Below are positions 49,409 through 57,970 of a DNA stretch of 58,850 nucleotides, piece by piece. A program made the position numbers and the translations under genes. The DNA is taken from NCBI RefSeq assembly GCF_001571045.1, contig NZ_BCSV01000008.1, positions 1-58,850 on the forward strand. The letters run 5' to 3'. Each line of letters begins with the position of its first letter. Within the stretch, counting starts at the first letter, position 1. Below the pieces are notes generated by a model. It was given only the letters and a program-made list of their open reading frames with translations, searched no databases and was not told where the DNA came from. This DNA is from Curtobacterium ammoniigenes NBRC 101786. Its GTDB lineage: Bacteria; Actinomycetota; Actinomycetes; Actinomycetales; Microbacteriaceae.

Positions 49409-50386
49409 TCAGCGCGTGGTGGTCGAGGATGTCGGCATCAGGTCGTCAAGGAACGTCCAGTCGCCGGCGACGTTGTGGCGGGCGATGAACGCACGCAGGG
49501 TGGCTGGTGTTGGGGCGGTGGCAGCGCCTCCGAAGCCGGTCACGGAGATCGCTGCACAGGCTGCGGCGAACCGGAGGCGCGTCGCCAGATCCCAGTCGTG
49601 GAACCCGCCGGCCATGAACGTGGCGACGAAGACGTCGCCCGCTCCGGTCGGATCCCGCACGTCGACGGGGATCGACGGCGCCTCGGTGACTGTTCCGGCT
49701 GCCGCGTCCACGGCGATCACGCCGTCCGCTCCGCGGGTGACGACGGCGAGCGGCACCCGCTCGGCGAGCGCCTTTGCCGCGGCGAGCGCTGAGTCGGTGC
49801 GCGTGTACCGCATCGCTTCGAGGTCGTTCGGGACGAACACGTCGATCTCGGCGAGACGGTCGAGCACAGCGTCGGACCAGTCGCCCGTGTGGTCCCAGCC
49901 GACACCTCCGACGATCGTCGTGCCGCGGGCTCGGAGGCGCGCCACCCAGTCGGGCAGTGCGTGTCCCACGCCGACGTGGGTCGCGCCGATCGGACCGAGT
50001 GCTTCTGGCACGGTGAGCGGGACCTGCGGCTCTTCGTAGGTGATGAAGCTCCGGTCGTGCGGTCCGGTGAGTGCGACGCTGACGGGGCTCTGAAATCCGG
50101 GGATGCGGCGCAGGAGTGTGGTGTCCAGGTCGGGCTCCGCCTCGAGCACGTCGTGGATGTGGCGTCCGAGCGGGTCGTCGCCGAGCACGGCGAGGAGTTT
50201 GGTGCGTGCGCCGACCCGAGCGGCTGCGACGGCACGATTTGCGACACCGCCAGGCGTGATGGCGAACCCGTTCGCGTATACCTCGGTGCCGACGGCGGGC
50301 GCGTCGACGCCGGAGAACACGAGGTCGCAGAAGACCTCGCCAGTGAACAGCAGGTCGGCGCCGTCGGGCGCTGCGGGGTTGGGCAC
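49409..50386 (-). CDS. PfkB-family carbohydrate kinase
   Basis: A 325-residue ribokinase-like protein. It shows FAITPGGVANRAVAAARVGA (signature 1, about 40-60), VTRGADGVIAVD and the catalytic site RDPTGAGDVFVATFMAGG (about 252-270). It phosphorylates a sugar after uptake. GTG at 50386 follows GGAGA; the longer frame to 50470 would run into the operator region. It is first in the minus-strand operon and divergent from deoR. Confidence 0.87.
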   Translation of the reverse strand: MPNPAAPDGADLLFTGEVFCDLVFSGVDAPAVGTEVYANGFAITPGGVANRAVAAARVGARTKLLAVLGDDPLGRHIHDVLEAEPDLDTTLLRRIPGFQSPVSVALTGPHDRSFITYEEPQVPLTVPEALGPIGATHVGVGHALPDWVARLRARGTTIVGGVGWDHTGDWSDAVLDRLAEIDVFVPNDLEAMRYTRTDSALAAAKALAERVPLAVVTRGADGVIAVDAAAGTVTEAPSIPVDVRDPTGAGDVFVATFMAGGFHDWDLATRLRFAAACAAISVTGFGGAATAPTPATLRAFIARHNVAGDWTFLDDLMPTSSTTTR

Positions 50387-50432
50387 GGGGTCTCCTCGTC
50401 GTTGCGGATCCGTGAAAGCCGGTGCTCGAGTT

Positions 50433-50569
50433 TGCGCGACTTTGTACGAATTCCGCGTGATGTCGTTCAAGCCTGAGCGGCTAGTGTTTCGAGCACGTTA
50501 CCGGAATGACGCACTTTTGTTAAGTCCCGTCATGGCATGGAACGAATGTGCGTGACTTTGCTCGACTTC
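50433..50569. promoter_or_regulatory. Direct-repeat operators in the pfkB-deoR divergent region
   Basis: TGCGCGACTTTGTACGAATTC (50433-50453) and TGCGTGACTTTGCTCGACTTC (50549-50569) agree at 17 of 21 positions. One lies next to each divergent start. They are the likely binding sites of the DeoR-family protein. Confidence 0.6.
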
Positions 50570-50589
50570 GCGCAAGCGCGGGCTAGAGT
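50564..50589 (+). promoter_or_regulatory. deoR promoter, apparently leaderless
   Basis: TAGAGT (-10, 50584-50589) lies 6 nt before the ATG at 50596. A weak -35 (about TCGACT, from 50562) overlaps the second operator repeat, which suits autorepression. Confidence 0.4.
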
Positions 50590-50595
50590 GGCTGC

Positions 50596-51372
50596 ATGAT
50601 CCTGAGGGAGCGGCAGAACCGCATCATGAGCGCGCTGCGCATCGACGGCGCTGCCTCTGTCCGCGAACTGGCCGAGGCGCTGGCCGTCAGTGAGTCGACG
50701 ATCCGGCGGGACCTCGAGATCCTCGATCGCAATGGCGAGCTCACTCGGACGTACGGCGGCGCGGTGCTCAAGCCGGGCGCCACCGTGCAGGAGACCGGGC
50801 CTGGTGACGTCGAGGAGCCGTTCAATGCGACGGCAGATGTCGATTTGAAGACCCGGCTCGCGGACGCGGCCGCGGCAATGGTGCCCGACGGCAGCGTGAT
50901 CATCCTCGACATCGGAACCACGACGCCGATCCTCGCCCGGCGCCTGCGTGGCCGGGACATCACCGTCATCACGTCGAACCTCGCCGTGTTCGACGAGCTT
51001 CGCGACGACGAGGCGGTGCGCGTCGTCCTGCTCGGCGGCGTGGTTCGGCGGAACTACCGCACCCTGGTCGGCTCACTGGCCGAGCTGGCGCTCTCGCAGG
51101 TCAGCGCCGACATCGTCTTTCTGTCATGCACCGGCGTCCGCGCCAACGGGCACGTCGTCGACAACATGGCGGTCGAGGCGCCGATCAAGCAGTCGATGAT
51201 CGCGGCATCGGACAAAGTCGTCCTCCTCGCCTCGGAGGTCAAATTCCCTGGCACAGGTGCGTTGCGCCTGTGCTCCCTCGCTGACGTCGACGTCCTGGTC
51301 ACCACGACCGGTGCTCCGGACGAGACGCTGGCACTGTGCCGGAACGCCGGCGGAGAGGTCACGATCGCATGA
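50596..51372 (+). CDS. DeoR/GlpR-family regulator
   Basis: A 258-residue protein. The N-terminal HTH (about 3-55, RERQNRIMSALRIDGAASVR, VSESTIRRDLEILDRNGEL) is followed by a DeoRC sensor domain (about 75-240) with DIGTTTPILARRL, TSNLAVFDEL and LLGGVVRRNYRTLVG. It senses a phosphorylated sugar. It is coupled to the GH4 gene by ATGA and divergent from the transport operon, and probably represses both. Confidence 0.92.
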   Translation: MILRERQNRIMSALRIDGAASVRELAEALAVSESTIRRDLEILDRNGELTRTYGGAVLKPGATVQETGPGDVEEPFNATADVDLKTRLADAAAAMVPDGSVIILDIGTTTPILARRLRGRDITVITSNLAVFDELRDDEAVRVVLLGGVVRRNYRTLVGSLAELALSQVSADIVFLSCTGVRANGHVVDNMAVEAPIKQSMIAASDKVVLLASEVKFPGTGALRLCSLADVDVLVTTTGAPDETLALCRNAGGEVTIA

Positions 51373-52727
51373 AGCTCTGCATCCTTGGAGGCGGCGGGTT
51401 CCGCACGCCGTACGTCTACCAGGCCCTGCTCCGCGACCACGGTTCCCCCCGAATCGACGAGGTCGCGCTCTACGACGTCGACGAGAGCCGACTGCACACG
51501 ATGACCGCGATCCTCACCGAGCTCGCGACCGGATTCGAGGACGCGCCCGCGCTCGCCCCCACGACGGACCTGCACCGCGCTGTCGAGGGCAGCGACTTCG
51601 TGTTCGCGGCACTGCGGGTCGGCGGCCTGGAGGGGCGTCGTTGCGACGAGCATGTCGCGCTCGATCTCGGCGTGCTCGGTCAGGAGACCACGGGCCCGGG
51701 CGGCCTCGCCTACGCGATCCGGACTGTCCCGGTCATGGTGGAGGCAGCGCGTGTGATCCGTGATCTCGCGCCGAATGCGTACGTCATGAACTTCACCAAT
51801 CCCGCCGGGATCATCACCGAGGCGATGCAGTCCGTGCTCGGCGATCGGGTCCTGGGAATCTGCGATACGCCGTCCGGTCTTGGCCGTCGTGTCGCAGGAA
51901 CGCTCGGCCTCGATCACACTCGCGTGCAGATGGACTACGTCGGCTTGAACCACCTGGGGTGGATGCGTCGCCTGCTCTACGACGGCCGGGACGTGCTCCC
52001 CGAACTCCTCGCCGATGACGGGAAGCTCGCCGCGATGGAGGAGGGCCACGTCTTCGGGGTCGACTGGATCCGGACGCTCGGCGTGATCCCGAACGAGTAC
52101 CTGTTCTACTACTACAACAACCGTGATGCCGTGCGGACCATCGTCGACTCCGGCAAGACGCGCGGCGACTTCCTCGCCGAGAGCCAGGCGTCGTTCTACG
52201 AGCGCGCCGCGCAGGCGGGCGACAGCGCGGCCGACCTCTGGCGGACGACCGTGGCACGTCGGAGCGCGTCGTACATGGCGGAGGCGAAGGGCGGAACCCA
52301 GGACGCTCCAGCCGAGGTGCGTGAGCGGGAGACGGACCCGGCGCACCAGGGATACGCGGGCGTCGCGCTCGGCGTGATGGCGGCGATCAGCCGCAACGAG
52401 CGACAGACGATGATCCTGAACGTGCGGAACAGCGGAACCATTGCGGGCCTCCCGGCCGACGCCGTCGTGGAGGTCCCAACCATGGTCGACGCGAACGGCG
52501 TGCACCCCCTGACGACCGATCAACCGGATCTGCACCAGATCGGCCTGATGGCGCAGGTCAAAGCGGTCGAACGGCACACGATCGCGGCGGCGCTCACCGG
52601 CTCGAAAGACGAGGCGCTCAAGGCGTTCGCGCTGCATCCGCTCGTCGACAGTGTGGCGGTCGCGCGCGACCTCGTCCGCGGATACGTCGACCGCATCCCC
52701 GAGGTCGCTGCGGTCCTCACCCGCTGA
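51369..52727 (+). CDS. GH4 glycosidase, 6-phospho-beta-glucosidase type
   Basis: A 452-residue protein of glycoside hydrolase family 4. It has an N-terminal NAD-binding GGGGFRTPYVYQALL, YDVDESRLHTM, the metal-site NFTNPAGIITEAM (about 140-152), ICDTPSGLGRR and DYVGLNHLGWMRRLLYDGRD, the form seen in 6-phospho-beta-glucosidases. GH4 enzymes use NAD+ and a divalent metal. Known members of this type act on 6-phosphorylated disaccharides, yet the operon has an ABC importer, not a PTS. ATG at 51369 overlaps the deoR stop. Confidence 0.88.
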   Translation: MKLCILGGGGFRTPYVYQALLRDHGSPRIDEVALYDVDESRLHTMTAILTELATGFEDAPALAPTTDLHRAVEGSDFVFAALRVGGLEGRRCDEHVALDLGVLGQETTGPGGLAYAIRTVPVMVEAARVIRDLAPNAYVMNFTNPAGIITEAMQSVLGDRVLGICDTPSGLGRRVAGTLGLDHTRVQMDYVGLNHLGWMRRLLYDGRDVLPELLADDGKLAAMEEGHVFGVDWIRTLGVIPNEYLFYYYNNRDAVRTIVDSGKTRGDFLAESQASFYERAAQAGDSAADLWRTTVARRSASYMAEAKGGTQDAPAEVRERETDPAHQGYAGVALGVMAAISRNERQTMILNVRNSGTIAGLPADAVVEVPTMVDANGVHPLTTDQPDLHQIGLMAQVKAVERHTIAAALTGSKDEALKAFALHPLVDSVAVARDLVRGYVDRIPEVAAVLTR

Positions 52728-52734
52728 TACGGCG

Positions 52735-52776
52735 ATGCCGGGTGCGAACCCTCCTGACGAGATCTGCACCCGGCAT
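52735..52776. terminator. Bidirectional stem-loop after the GH4 gene
   Basis: ATGCCGGGTGC (52735-52745) and GCACCCGGCAT (52766-52776) are perfect 11-bp arms with a 20-nt loop, 8 bp after the GH4 stop and between convergent genes. No T-run. Confidence 0.6.
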
Positions 52777-52846
52777 ACGCGGTTGATCAGCTCGGTTCAC
52801 GTGCCGGCTCGTCCCGGCACCGCAGACATCCGCTGATGGACGTCTC

Positions 52847-53557
52847 TTACTGCAGTGTCCAGCTCTGGTTGGAGGCGCCGTTGCAGTACCAGACATCGAC
52901 TGTCGTTCCGTTGCTGGTTCCGGCCCCGGAGGCGTCGAGGCAGAGCGCGGGATTCGCGACCGAGGTGATCGCGCCTCCATTGGTGACCGACCATTGCTGG
53001 GCGGCGGAGCCGGTGCAGTCGGCAATACGCACGGCATCACCGGCGACGACGGACGCCCCGTTCGAGCCGGCCTGCATGCACATGTCGCCGTAGATCGTCA
53101 GCTCATTGCTGGCGGTGTGGTTCCACGACTGGTTGCCGCCGGCGTTGCAATTCCACAGGTCGAGCGCGGTGCCGGACGTCGTGCTGAAGCCGGGCACATC
53201 GACGCATCGTCCAGAGGCCGCACCCACGATCGCCTGCCCCGGCGGTGCTGCCGGGAGGCTGTTCACCGGCTCCGTCGACCCGTATCCGTAGCCCCACTCG
53301 AGTTGCGCGGCGCCGGATGCGCTGTTCGTCGTGAGGGTGCCGTTCGGCTGGAGCGCCTCCATCGAGTAGGAGTCGCCGGTGCGCAGACCAGGCCAGTAGA
53401 CGAGCCCCATGTGATGCGCGCGGGCGAAGTCGGTCGTCGCCGCGAAGTACGACACACGGCGAAGAGTCGGACCAGCAGGGGCGATGGCGATGTTGACGTT
53501 AACATCTCGCGATGCACGTGATCTCCTTTGATCGATGGGGAGCCTCCACGGTGTCAC
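52847..53557 (-). pseudogene. Glycosidase-ricin lectin protein, N-terminally truncated
   Basis: The minus-strand frame has a C-terminal ricin-type beta-trefoil of about 125 residues with repeated QxW motifs (NQSWNH, QQWSVT, NQSWTLQ at the very end) and CVDVPG/CLDASG turns. Before it, ARAHHMGLVYWPGLRTGDSY then SMEALQPNGTL is the tail of a glycoside hydrolase barrel of the GH5-like kind. There is no signal peptide and most of the catalytic domain is missing; the 5' end lies against the antiporter promoter region. I read it as the 3' remnant of a secreted glycosidase. Confidence 0.65.
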
Positions 53558-53709
53558 GGCCGGTCAGGGAGCGTCAAGGCATCGCAGTCCAGGACCCGCG
53601 TGTCCGAGCGTTCGGGCAGCCGGAGTCCCTCGGACAGCAGCGCTCACGGCGACGACAATGGGCGTTCCCGTCGCTCGTCAGCGACCGCTCTTGTCGCAGT
53701 GGAGGCTCG

Positions 53710-55326
53710 GTGCTGCTCGGACCCGAAATCGTCGTCATCCTCGGCGTCGCGATCGCGGTGACCGCAGCGGTCGCGAACCGGATCCGGATCGCGCCGCCGG
53801 TCCTCCTGCTGCTCATCGGCGGGGTCCTCGGCTTCGTGCCCGCATTCGCAGCGGTGCACCTCCCGGCTGCCGCGGTTCTGCTGCTCTTCCTCCCGGCGCT
53901 CCTGTATTGGGACAGCCTGACGACCTCGTTCCGAGAGATCCGGAACAACTTCCGCGGCATCATGCTCATGGGGACCGTCCTCGTGGTCGTGACGGCAGCG
54001 GGGGTCGCCACGCTCCTCCACCTGCTCGACATGCCGTGGGGGCCCGCCTGGGTGCTCGGCGCCGCGATCGCGCCGACCGACGCGACGGCCGTGAGCGCGC
54101 TGACGCGGATGCTGCCACGCCGGAACGTCACCGTGCTGCGGGCGGAGAGCCTCGTGAACGACGGCACCGCGCTCGTCGTCTACGGGATCGCCGTGGCCGT
54201 GACCGCGGGTGAGCAGCATCTCACCGTCCTCAACGTCTCGGGCATGCTCCTGCTGTCCTACCTCGGCGCGATCGCCGCCGGGCTCCTGACGGCGTGGATC
54301 GGCATGCAGCTCCTGCGCCTGACAACAACGCCGATCATCGAGAACCTGCTGACCATGCTCGTTCCCTTCGTCGCGTTCCTCGCCGCAGATGCCGTGCACG
54401 CGTCAGGGGTGCTCGCGGTCGTCGTCGCGGGGATCGTCGTCAGTCAGGTCGCGCCGAAGCTCGATCAAGCGCAGACCCGACAGCAGGTGCGAGCCTTCTG
54501 GTCGCTGACCACCTACCTGCTGAATGCCTCCCTGTTCGTACTCGTCGGCATCGAAGCGAACGATGCTGCCCGACGACTGCCAGGCATCGAGATGCTGCGC
54601 GGACTCGCGGTCGTTGGCGCAGTGTCGCTGGTCCTGGTCCTGCTGCGATTCGCATTCATCAACACGGCGGTCGGCGCGATCTGGCTCGTCGTTCGCCGTA
54701 CCGGCGGACGGGTTCGCGAGGGGCGGCGAGACCGTCTCATCAGCGGCTTCACCGGATTTCGCGGCGCCGTGTCGCTCGCTGCAGCCCTCGCAGTGCCAGC
54801 GACCACGGTCTCCGGCGCTCCGTTCCCCGATCGGGACCTCATCGTCTTCATCACCGCGGGCGTCGTCATCGTGACCGTGGTGGTGCAGGCACTCATCCTC
54901 CCCGTCGTCATGCGGCTCGCGCCGCTCCCGGCCGATGAATCCGTTGCCGAGGAGCGACGGCTCGCCGAACGAACCGCCGTCGAGGAGGCGCTTGACGCGC
55001 TCCCGCGGTTGGCGCGCGAAACAGGGGCCGACGACGACATGGTGGAGCGCCTCCGGAACGACTACCGGGCACACCTGGAAGTGGTGCGGGCACGCCAAGA
55101 AGAGGACGACGACCACCCGGTGCTGCAGCGACGCGACGCCGCGATCGAGCTCGAGCTTGCGCTCATCCGCCAGAAGGCCGCCACCCTCCTGCGGCTCCGC
55201 GACGAGGACAAGATCGACGACGTCGTGCTCCGTCAGGTGCGTGCCGAGTACGACGCCGAAGAGAACCGCCTGCTCGTGCATGAACAGAGCGACGAGCACG
55301 ACGAGGGCGGCTCCTCACCCGCGTGA
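53710..55326 (+). CDS. Na+/H+ antiporter, CPA1 family
   Basis: A 538-residue protein with 12-13 membrane segments in the first 400 residues. Key motifs are AAIAPTDATAVSALTRMLPR, the ESLVNDGTALVVYGIA ion-site (Asn-Asp, about 157) and TGFRGAVSLAAALAVP (about 352). The last 130 residues are a charged cytoplasmic tail (EERRLAERTAVEEALD, ending in an acidic stretch). It exchanges Na+ (or K+) for protons. GTG at 53710 follows GGAGG. It is monocistronic. Confidence 0.88.
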   Translation: MLLGPEIVVILGVAIAVTAAVANRIRIAPPVLLLLIGGVLGFVPAFAAVHLPAAAVLLLFLPALLYWDSLTTSFREIRNNFRGIMLMGTVLVVVTAAGVATLLHLLDMPWGPAWVLGAAIAPTDATAVSALTRMLPRRNVTVLRAESLVNDGTALVVYGIAVAVTAGEQHLTVLNVSGMLLLSYLGAIAAGLLTAWIGMQLLRLTTTPIIENLLTMLVPFVAFLAADAVHASGVLAVVVAGIVVSQVAPKLDQAQTRQQVRAFWSLTTYLLNASLFVLVGIEANDAARRLPGIEMLRGLAVVGAVSLVLVLLRFAFINTAVGAIWLVVRRTGGRVREGRRDRLISGFTGFRGAVSLAAALAVPATTVSGAPFPDRDLIVFITAGVVIVTVVVQALILPVVMRLAPLPADESVAEERRLAERTAVEEALDALPRLARETGADDDMVERLRNDYRAHLEVVRARQEEDDDHPVLQRRDAAIELELALIRQKAATLLRLRDEDKIDDVVLRQVRAEYDAEENRLLVHEQSDEHDEGGSSPA

Positions 55327-55367
55327 CTGGTCCTCGCCGACCGGAGCCTCCGCGGTGGCGCGTAATT

Positions 55368-55377
55368 TGAACGTTCA
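55368..55377. promoter_or_regulatory. LacI-type operator upstream of the second sugar ABC operon
   Basis: TGAACGTTCA is a perfect 10-bp palindrome with the central CG typical of LacI-family sites. It lies 186 bp before the binding-protein ATG. No LacI gene is in the window. The rest of 55327-55563 shows no gene. Confidence 0.5.
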
Positions 55378-55563
55378 TGGTTGTGACCGAATCGCAACCT
55401 TGCGAACCGGACAGCTTCGTGACACCGTCTGGTGCGGAGGCATAGCTTTCCAGGAGCCGGGCGGTCGCCCGGTGACGGACAGCACCGCTCAACGGAGAGC
55501 GGGGCGCCAGCCTCGCGGCGACGCCCACGTTCTCGTCGACGGTGACGAGCACGAGGAGCACGA

Positions 55564-56940
55564 ATGGTGTTCAAGAACGGCGGGACTTTCTCTCGCTCCC
55601 GGCGGATCAGAATGCAGGTTGCAGCGGCCATCACCGTGGCTGCATCGGCCATCGCACTGTCCGGGTGCAGCTCGTCCGGCGGCGGCTCGGGCAGCGGGTC
55701 GGGTGGCTCGTCGGGCAGCACCGCAGCGGCATCCGGCAACGCAACCAAGGGCAGCATCACGTGGTGGGCGAGCCCCATCACCACGAGTGGCACGGACCCG
55801 CGCACCGTCCTCATCAGCGCGTTCGAGAAGGCATACCCGAACATCAGCGTGAAGCTGGTCTCGGCGCCGAACGACACCGACACGAACCGCGCCACCCTGA
55901 CCACCCAGATCTCGGGTGGTGGCGGACCCGATGTCTACATGGGTGACGTGATCTGGCCTGCGCAGTTCGGCGCGCACCAGCTTGCGGCGCCGCTGTCGAA
56001 GTACCTGCCGCAGAGCTACTGGAACACGTTCGCGAACGGCCTGGTCGCCGGAGCGACGTACAAGAACCAGGTGTACGGAGCGCCGTTCTTCGAGGACCAG
56101 GGCTTCCTGTACTACCGCAAGGACATCCTCCAGGCCGACGGCATGTCGGTTCCGACGACGTGGGACCAGCTCGTGTCGGACGCCAAGACGGCGCAGAGCA
56201 AGGGCCAGGTCAAGTACGGCTACGTGTTCCAGGGTGCCGACTACGAGGGGGCGACCTGCAACTACATGGAGTTCCTCGCGGACGCCGGCGGCAAGGTGCT
56301 GAACTCGAACGCGACGAAGTCGGCGCTCGACTCCTCCGCGGCGGTCAAGGCTCTGACATTCGAGCAGTCGCTCGTGAAGGACAACATCGCGCCCGCGGCG
56401 AGCTCGACCTTCCAGGAGACGCAGGCGATGAACACGTTCTCCGCCGGTGACTCGCTGTTCCTCCGCAACTGGGACTACGCGTACTCGACGTCGCAGGCGA
56501 GCGGCTCGAACGTGATCGGCAAGGTCGGTGTCGCGCCGATGCCGACGTTCTCCGGGCAGTCCACGCCGGGCTACTCGAACATCGGTGGCTGGAACCTGTA
56601 CATGAACCCGCACTCGAAGAACCAGGCCGCCGACCTGACGTTCATCAAGTGGATGACGGGCAACGATGCGCAGAAGACCCTCGCCACGCAGTTCAGCGAG
56701 ATCCCGACCAACCAGGCCGTTCGCACGTCGTCGGATGTCAAGAACGCCAACCCGGTGCTCGCGATCGTCTCGAAGACCAAGCTCATCGCTCGGCCGTCGC
56801 AGACGCCGAACTACCCGGAAGTGTCGAAGGCGATCTACACCGCGGTGAACGGTGTCCTCTCCGGTTCGACCACCCCATCGGCGGCCATCAAGACCGCATC
56901 GAATTCGATCAATACCGCTGTGAGTAACGGCGGCCTGTAG
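55564..56940 (+). CDS. Sugar ABC transporter substrate-binding lipoprotein
   Basis: A 458-residue family 1 solute-binding protein. A basic N-terminus and hydrophobic stretch end in lipobox LSGC (about residues 33-36), followed by a Gly/Ser linker (SSSGGGSGSGSGGSSGS). Mature motifs include GSITWWASPITTSGTDP, SGGGGPDVYMGDVIW and AGDSLFLRNWDYAYS, near trehalose/maltose-type binding proteins. GAGGAG lies about 8 nt before the ATG. A strong hairpin follows the gene, then two permeases. Confidence 0.92.
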   Translation: MVFKNGGTFSRSRRIRMQVAAAITVAASAIALSGCSSSGGGSGSGSGGSSGSTAAASGNATKGSITWWASPITTSGTDPRTVLISAFEKAYPNISVKLVSAPNDTDTNRATLTTQISGGGGPDVYMGDVIWPAQFGAHQLAAPLSKYLPQSYWNTFANGLVAGATYKNQVYGAPFFEDQGFLYYRKDILQADGMSVPTTWDQLVSDAKTAQSKGQVKYGYVFQGADYEGATCNYMEFLADAGGKVLNSNATKSALDSSAAVKALTFEQSLVKDNIAPAASSTFQETQAMNTFSAGDSLFLRNWDYAYSTSQASGSNVIGKVGVAPMPTFSGQSTPGYSNIGGWNLYMNPHSKNQAADLTFIKWMTGNDAQKTLATQFSEIPTNQAVRTSSDVKNANPVLAIVSKTKLIARPSQTPNYPEVSKAIYTAVNGVLSGSTTPSAAIKTASNSINTAVSNGGL

Positions 56941-56953
56941 GCAGGACGAGCAG

Positions 56954-56988
56954 GCCGGGTGGGTTCGGATCAGCCGGACCCACCCGGC
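56954..56988 (+). terminator. Intercistronic stem-loop after the binding-protein gene
   Basis: GCCGGGTGGGT (56954-56964) pairs with ACCCACCCGGC (56978-56988), with an inner CGG/CCG extension. It lies between the SBP stop and the permease start. Such structures in transporter operons raise SBP mRNA relative to permease mRNA. Confidence 0.7.
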
Positions 56989-57021
56989 ACTCGTGCCTCG
57001 CCCCGATCAATGGAGTGATGC

Positions 57022-57969
57022 ATGGCAACGACGACCCTCCCACTGGCGGGTGCCCAGGCCGCGAGCCCGAAAGCGCCCCGCCGCGATAGTTACCGCCGGA
57101 CCATGGCCCGGCTCGGTTGGGTGTTCTCCGCACCCGCCCTCATCGTCATCGGACTGGTGACGATCTTCCCCGTCCTGTTCTCCGTCATCATGAGCCTCAG
57201 CAACGTCAACGTGCTCGGCTCTGGGTTCCAGCTCGACGGCTTCACGCTCAGTAACTTCGGCGTCGTCTTCGGCAGTTCGCTCTGGCGGTATGCGCTGGTC
57301 TTCACGCTCGGGTACACGATCGTCACGGTGTTCGTCGAGATTGTCCTCGGCACGCTGATCGCGCTCGTGCTGGAACGGCTCACCGTCGGACGTGGATGGA
57401 TGATGGCCGTGCTGCTCATCCCGTGGTCGCTCATCACGGTGATCTCGGCGACGCTGTGGGACTACATCTACGACCCGACCTACGGCGCGGCGACGCAGAT
57501 CTTCGCGAGCCTCGGGCTCGGCCATCCGGTGATCCTTGGCTCGAGCGTGTCCGCGATCATCGCGATGATGGTCGCCGACATCTGGAAGACGACGCCGTTC
57601 GTGGCGATCATCATCCTCGCCGGGCTGGTCATGATCTCCCGCGACGTGTACGAGGCGGCGACGATCGACGGTGCGAACGGCTGGAAGATCTTCTGGCAGG
57701 TCACGCTGCCGCTGCTCCGCCCGACGGTTGCCCTTGCCGTGCTGTTCCGCGTCCTCCAGGCGTTCGGGGTGTTTGACCTTCCGTTCGTCCTCACCCAGGG
57801 AGGCCCGCAGAACTCCACGACGTCCCTCGCGATCCTGGGGTATCAGGCGATGTTCACGGACCTGAAGTTCGGCCCGGGCGCCGCGGTCGCGGTGACGACG
57901 GCCGCGCTCGTCGTGCTCGGCTGTCTGCTGTTCCTTCGGGTCTTCCGTTCACAGGTGGGAGAGGACTGA
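57022..57969 (+). CDS. Sugar ABC transporter permease, MalF type
   Basis: A 315-residue protein with six membrane segments after a 30-residue cytoplasmic start. The EAA loop reads RDVYEAATIDGANGWKIFWQ (about 212-232). It pairs with the next permease, which starts 1 nt after its stop. The C-terminal RVFRSQVGED is cytoplasmic. No ATPase gene is present in the visible part. Confidence 0.92.
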   Translation: MATTTLPLAGAQAASPKAPRRDSYRRTMARLGWVFSAPALIVIGLVTIFPVLFSVIMSLSNVNVLGSGFQLDGFTLSNFGVVFGSSLWRYALVFTLGYTIVTVFVEIVLGTLIALVLERLTVGRGWMMAVLLIPWSLITVISATLWDYIYDPTYGAATQIFASLGLGHPVILGSSVSAIIAMMVADIWKTTPFVAIIILAGLVMISRDVYEAATIDGANGWKIFWQVTLPLLRPTVALAVLFRVLQAFGVFDLPFVLTQGGPQNSTTSLAILGYQAMFTDLKFGPGAAVAVTTAALVVLGCLLFLRVFRSQVGED

Positions 57970-57970
57970 C

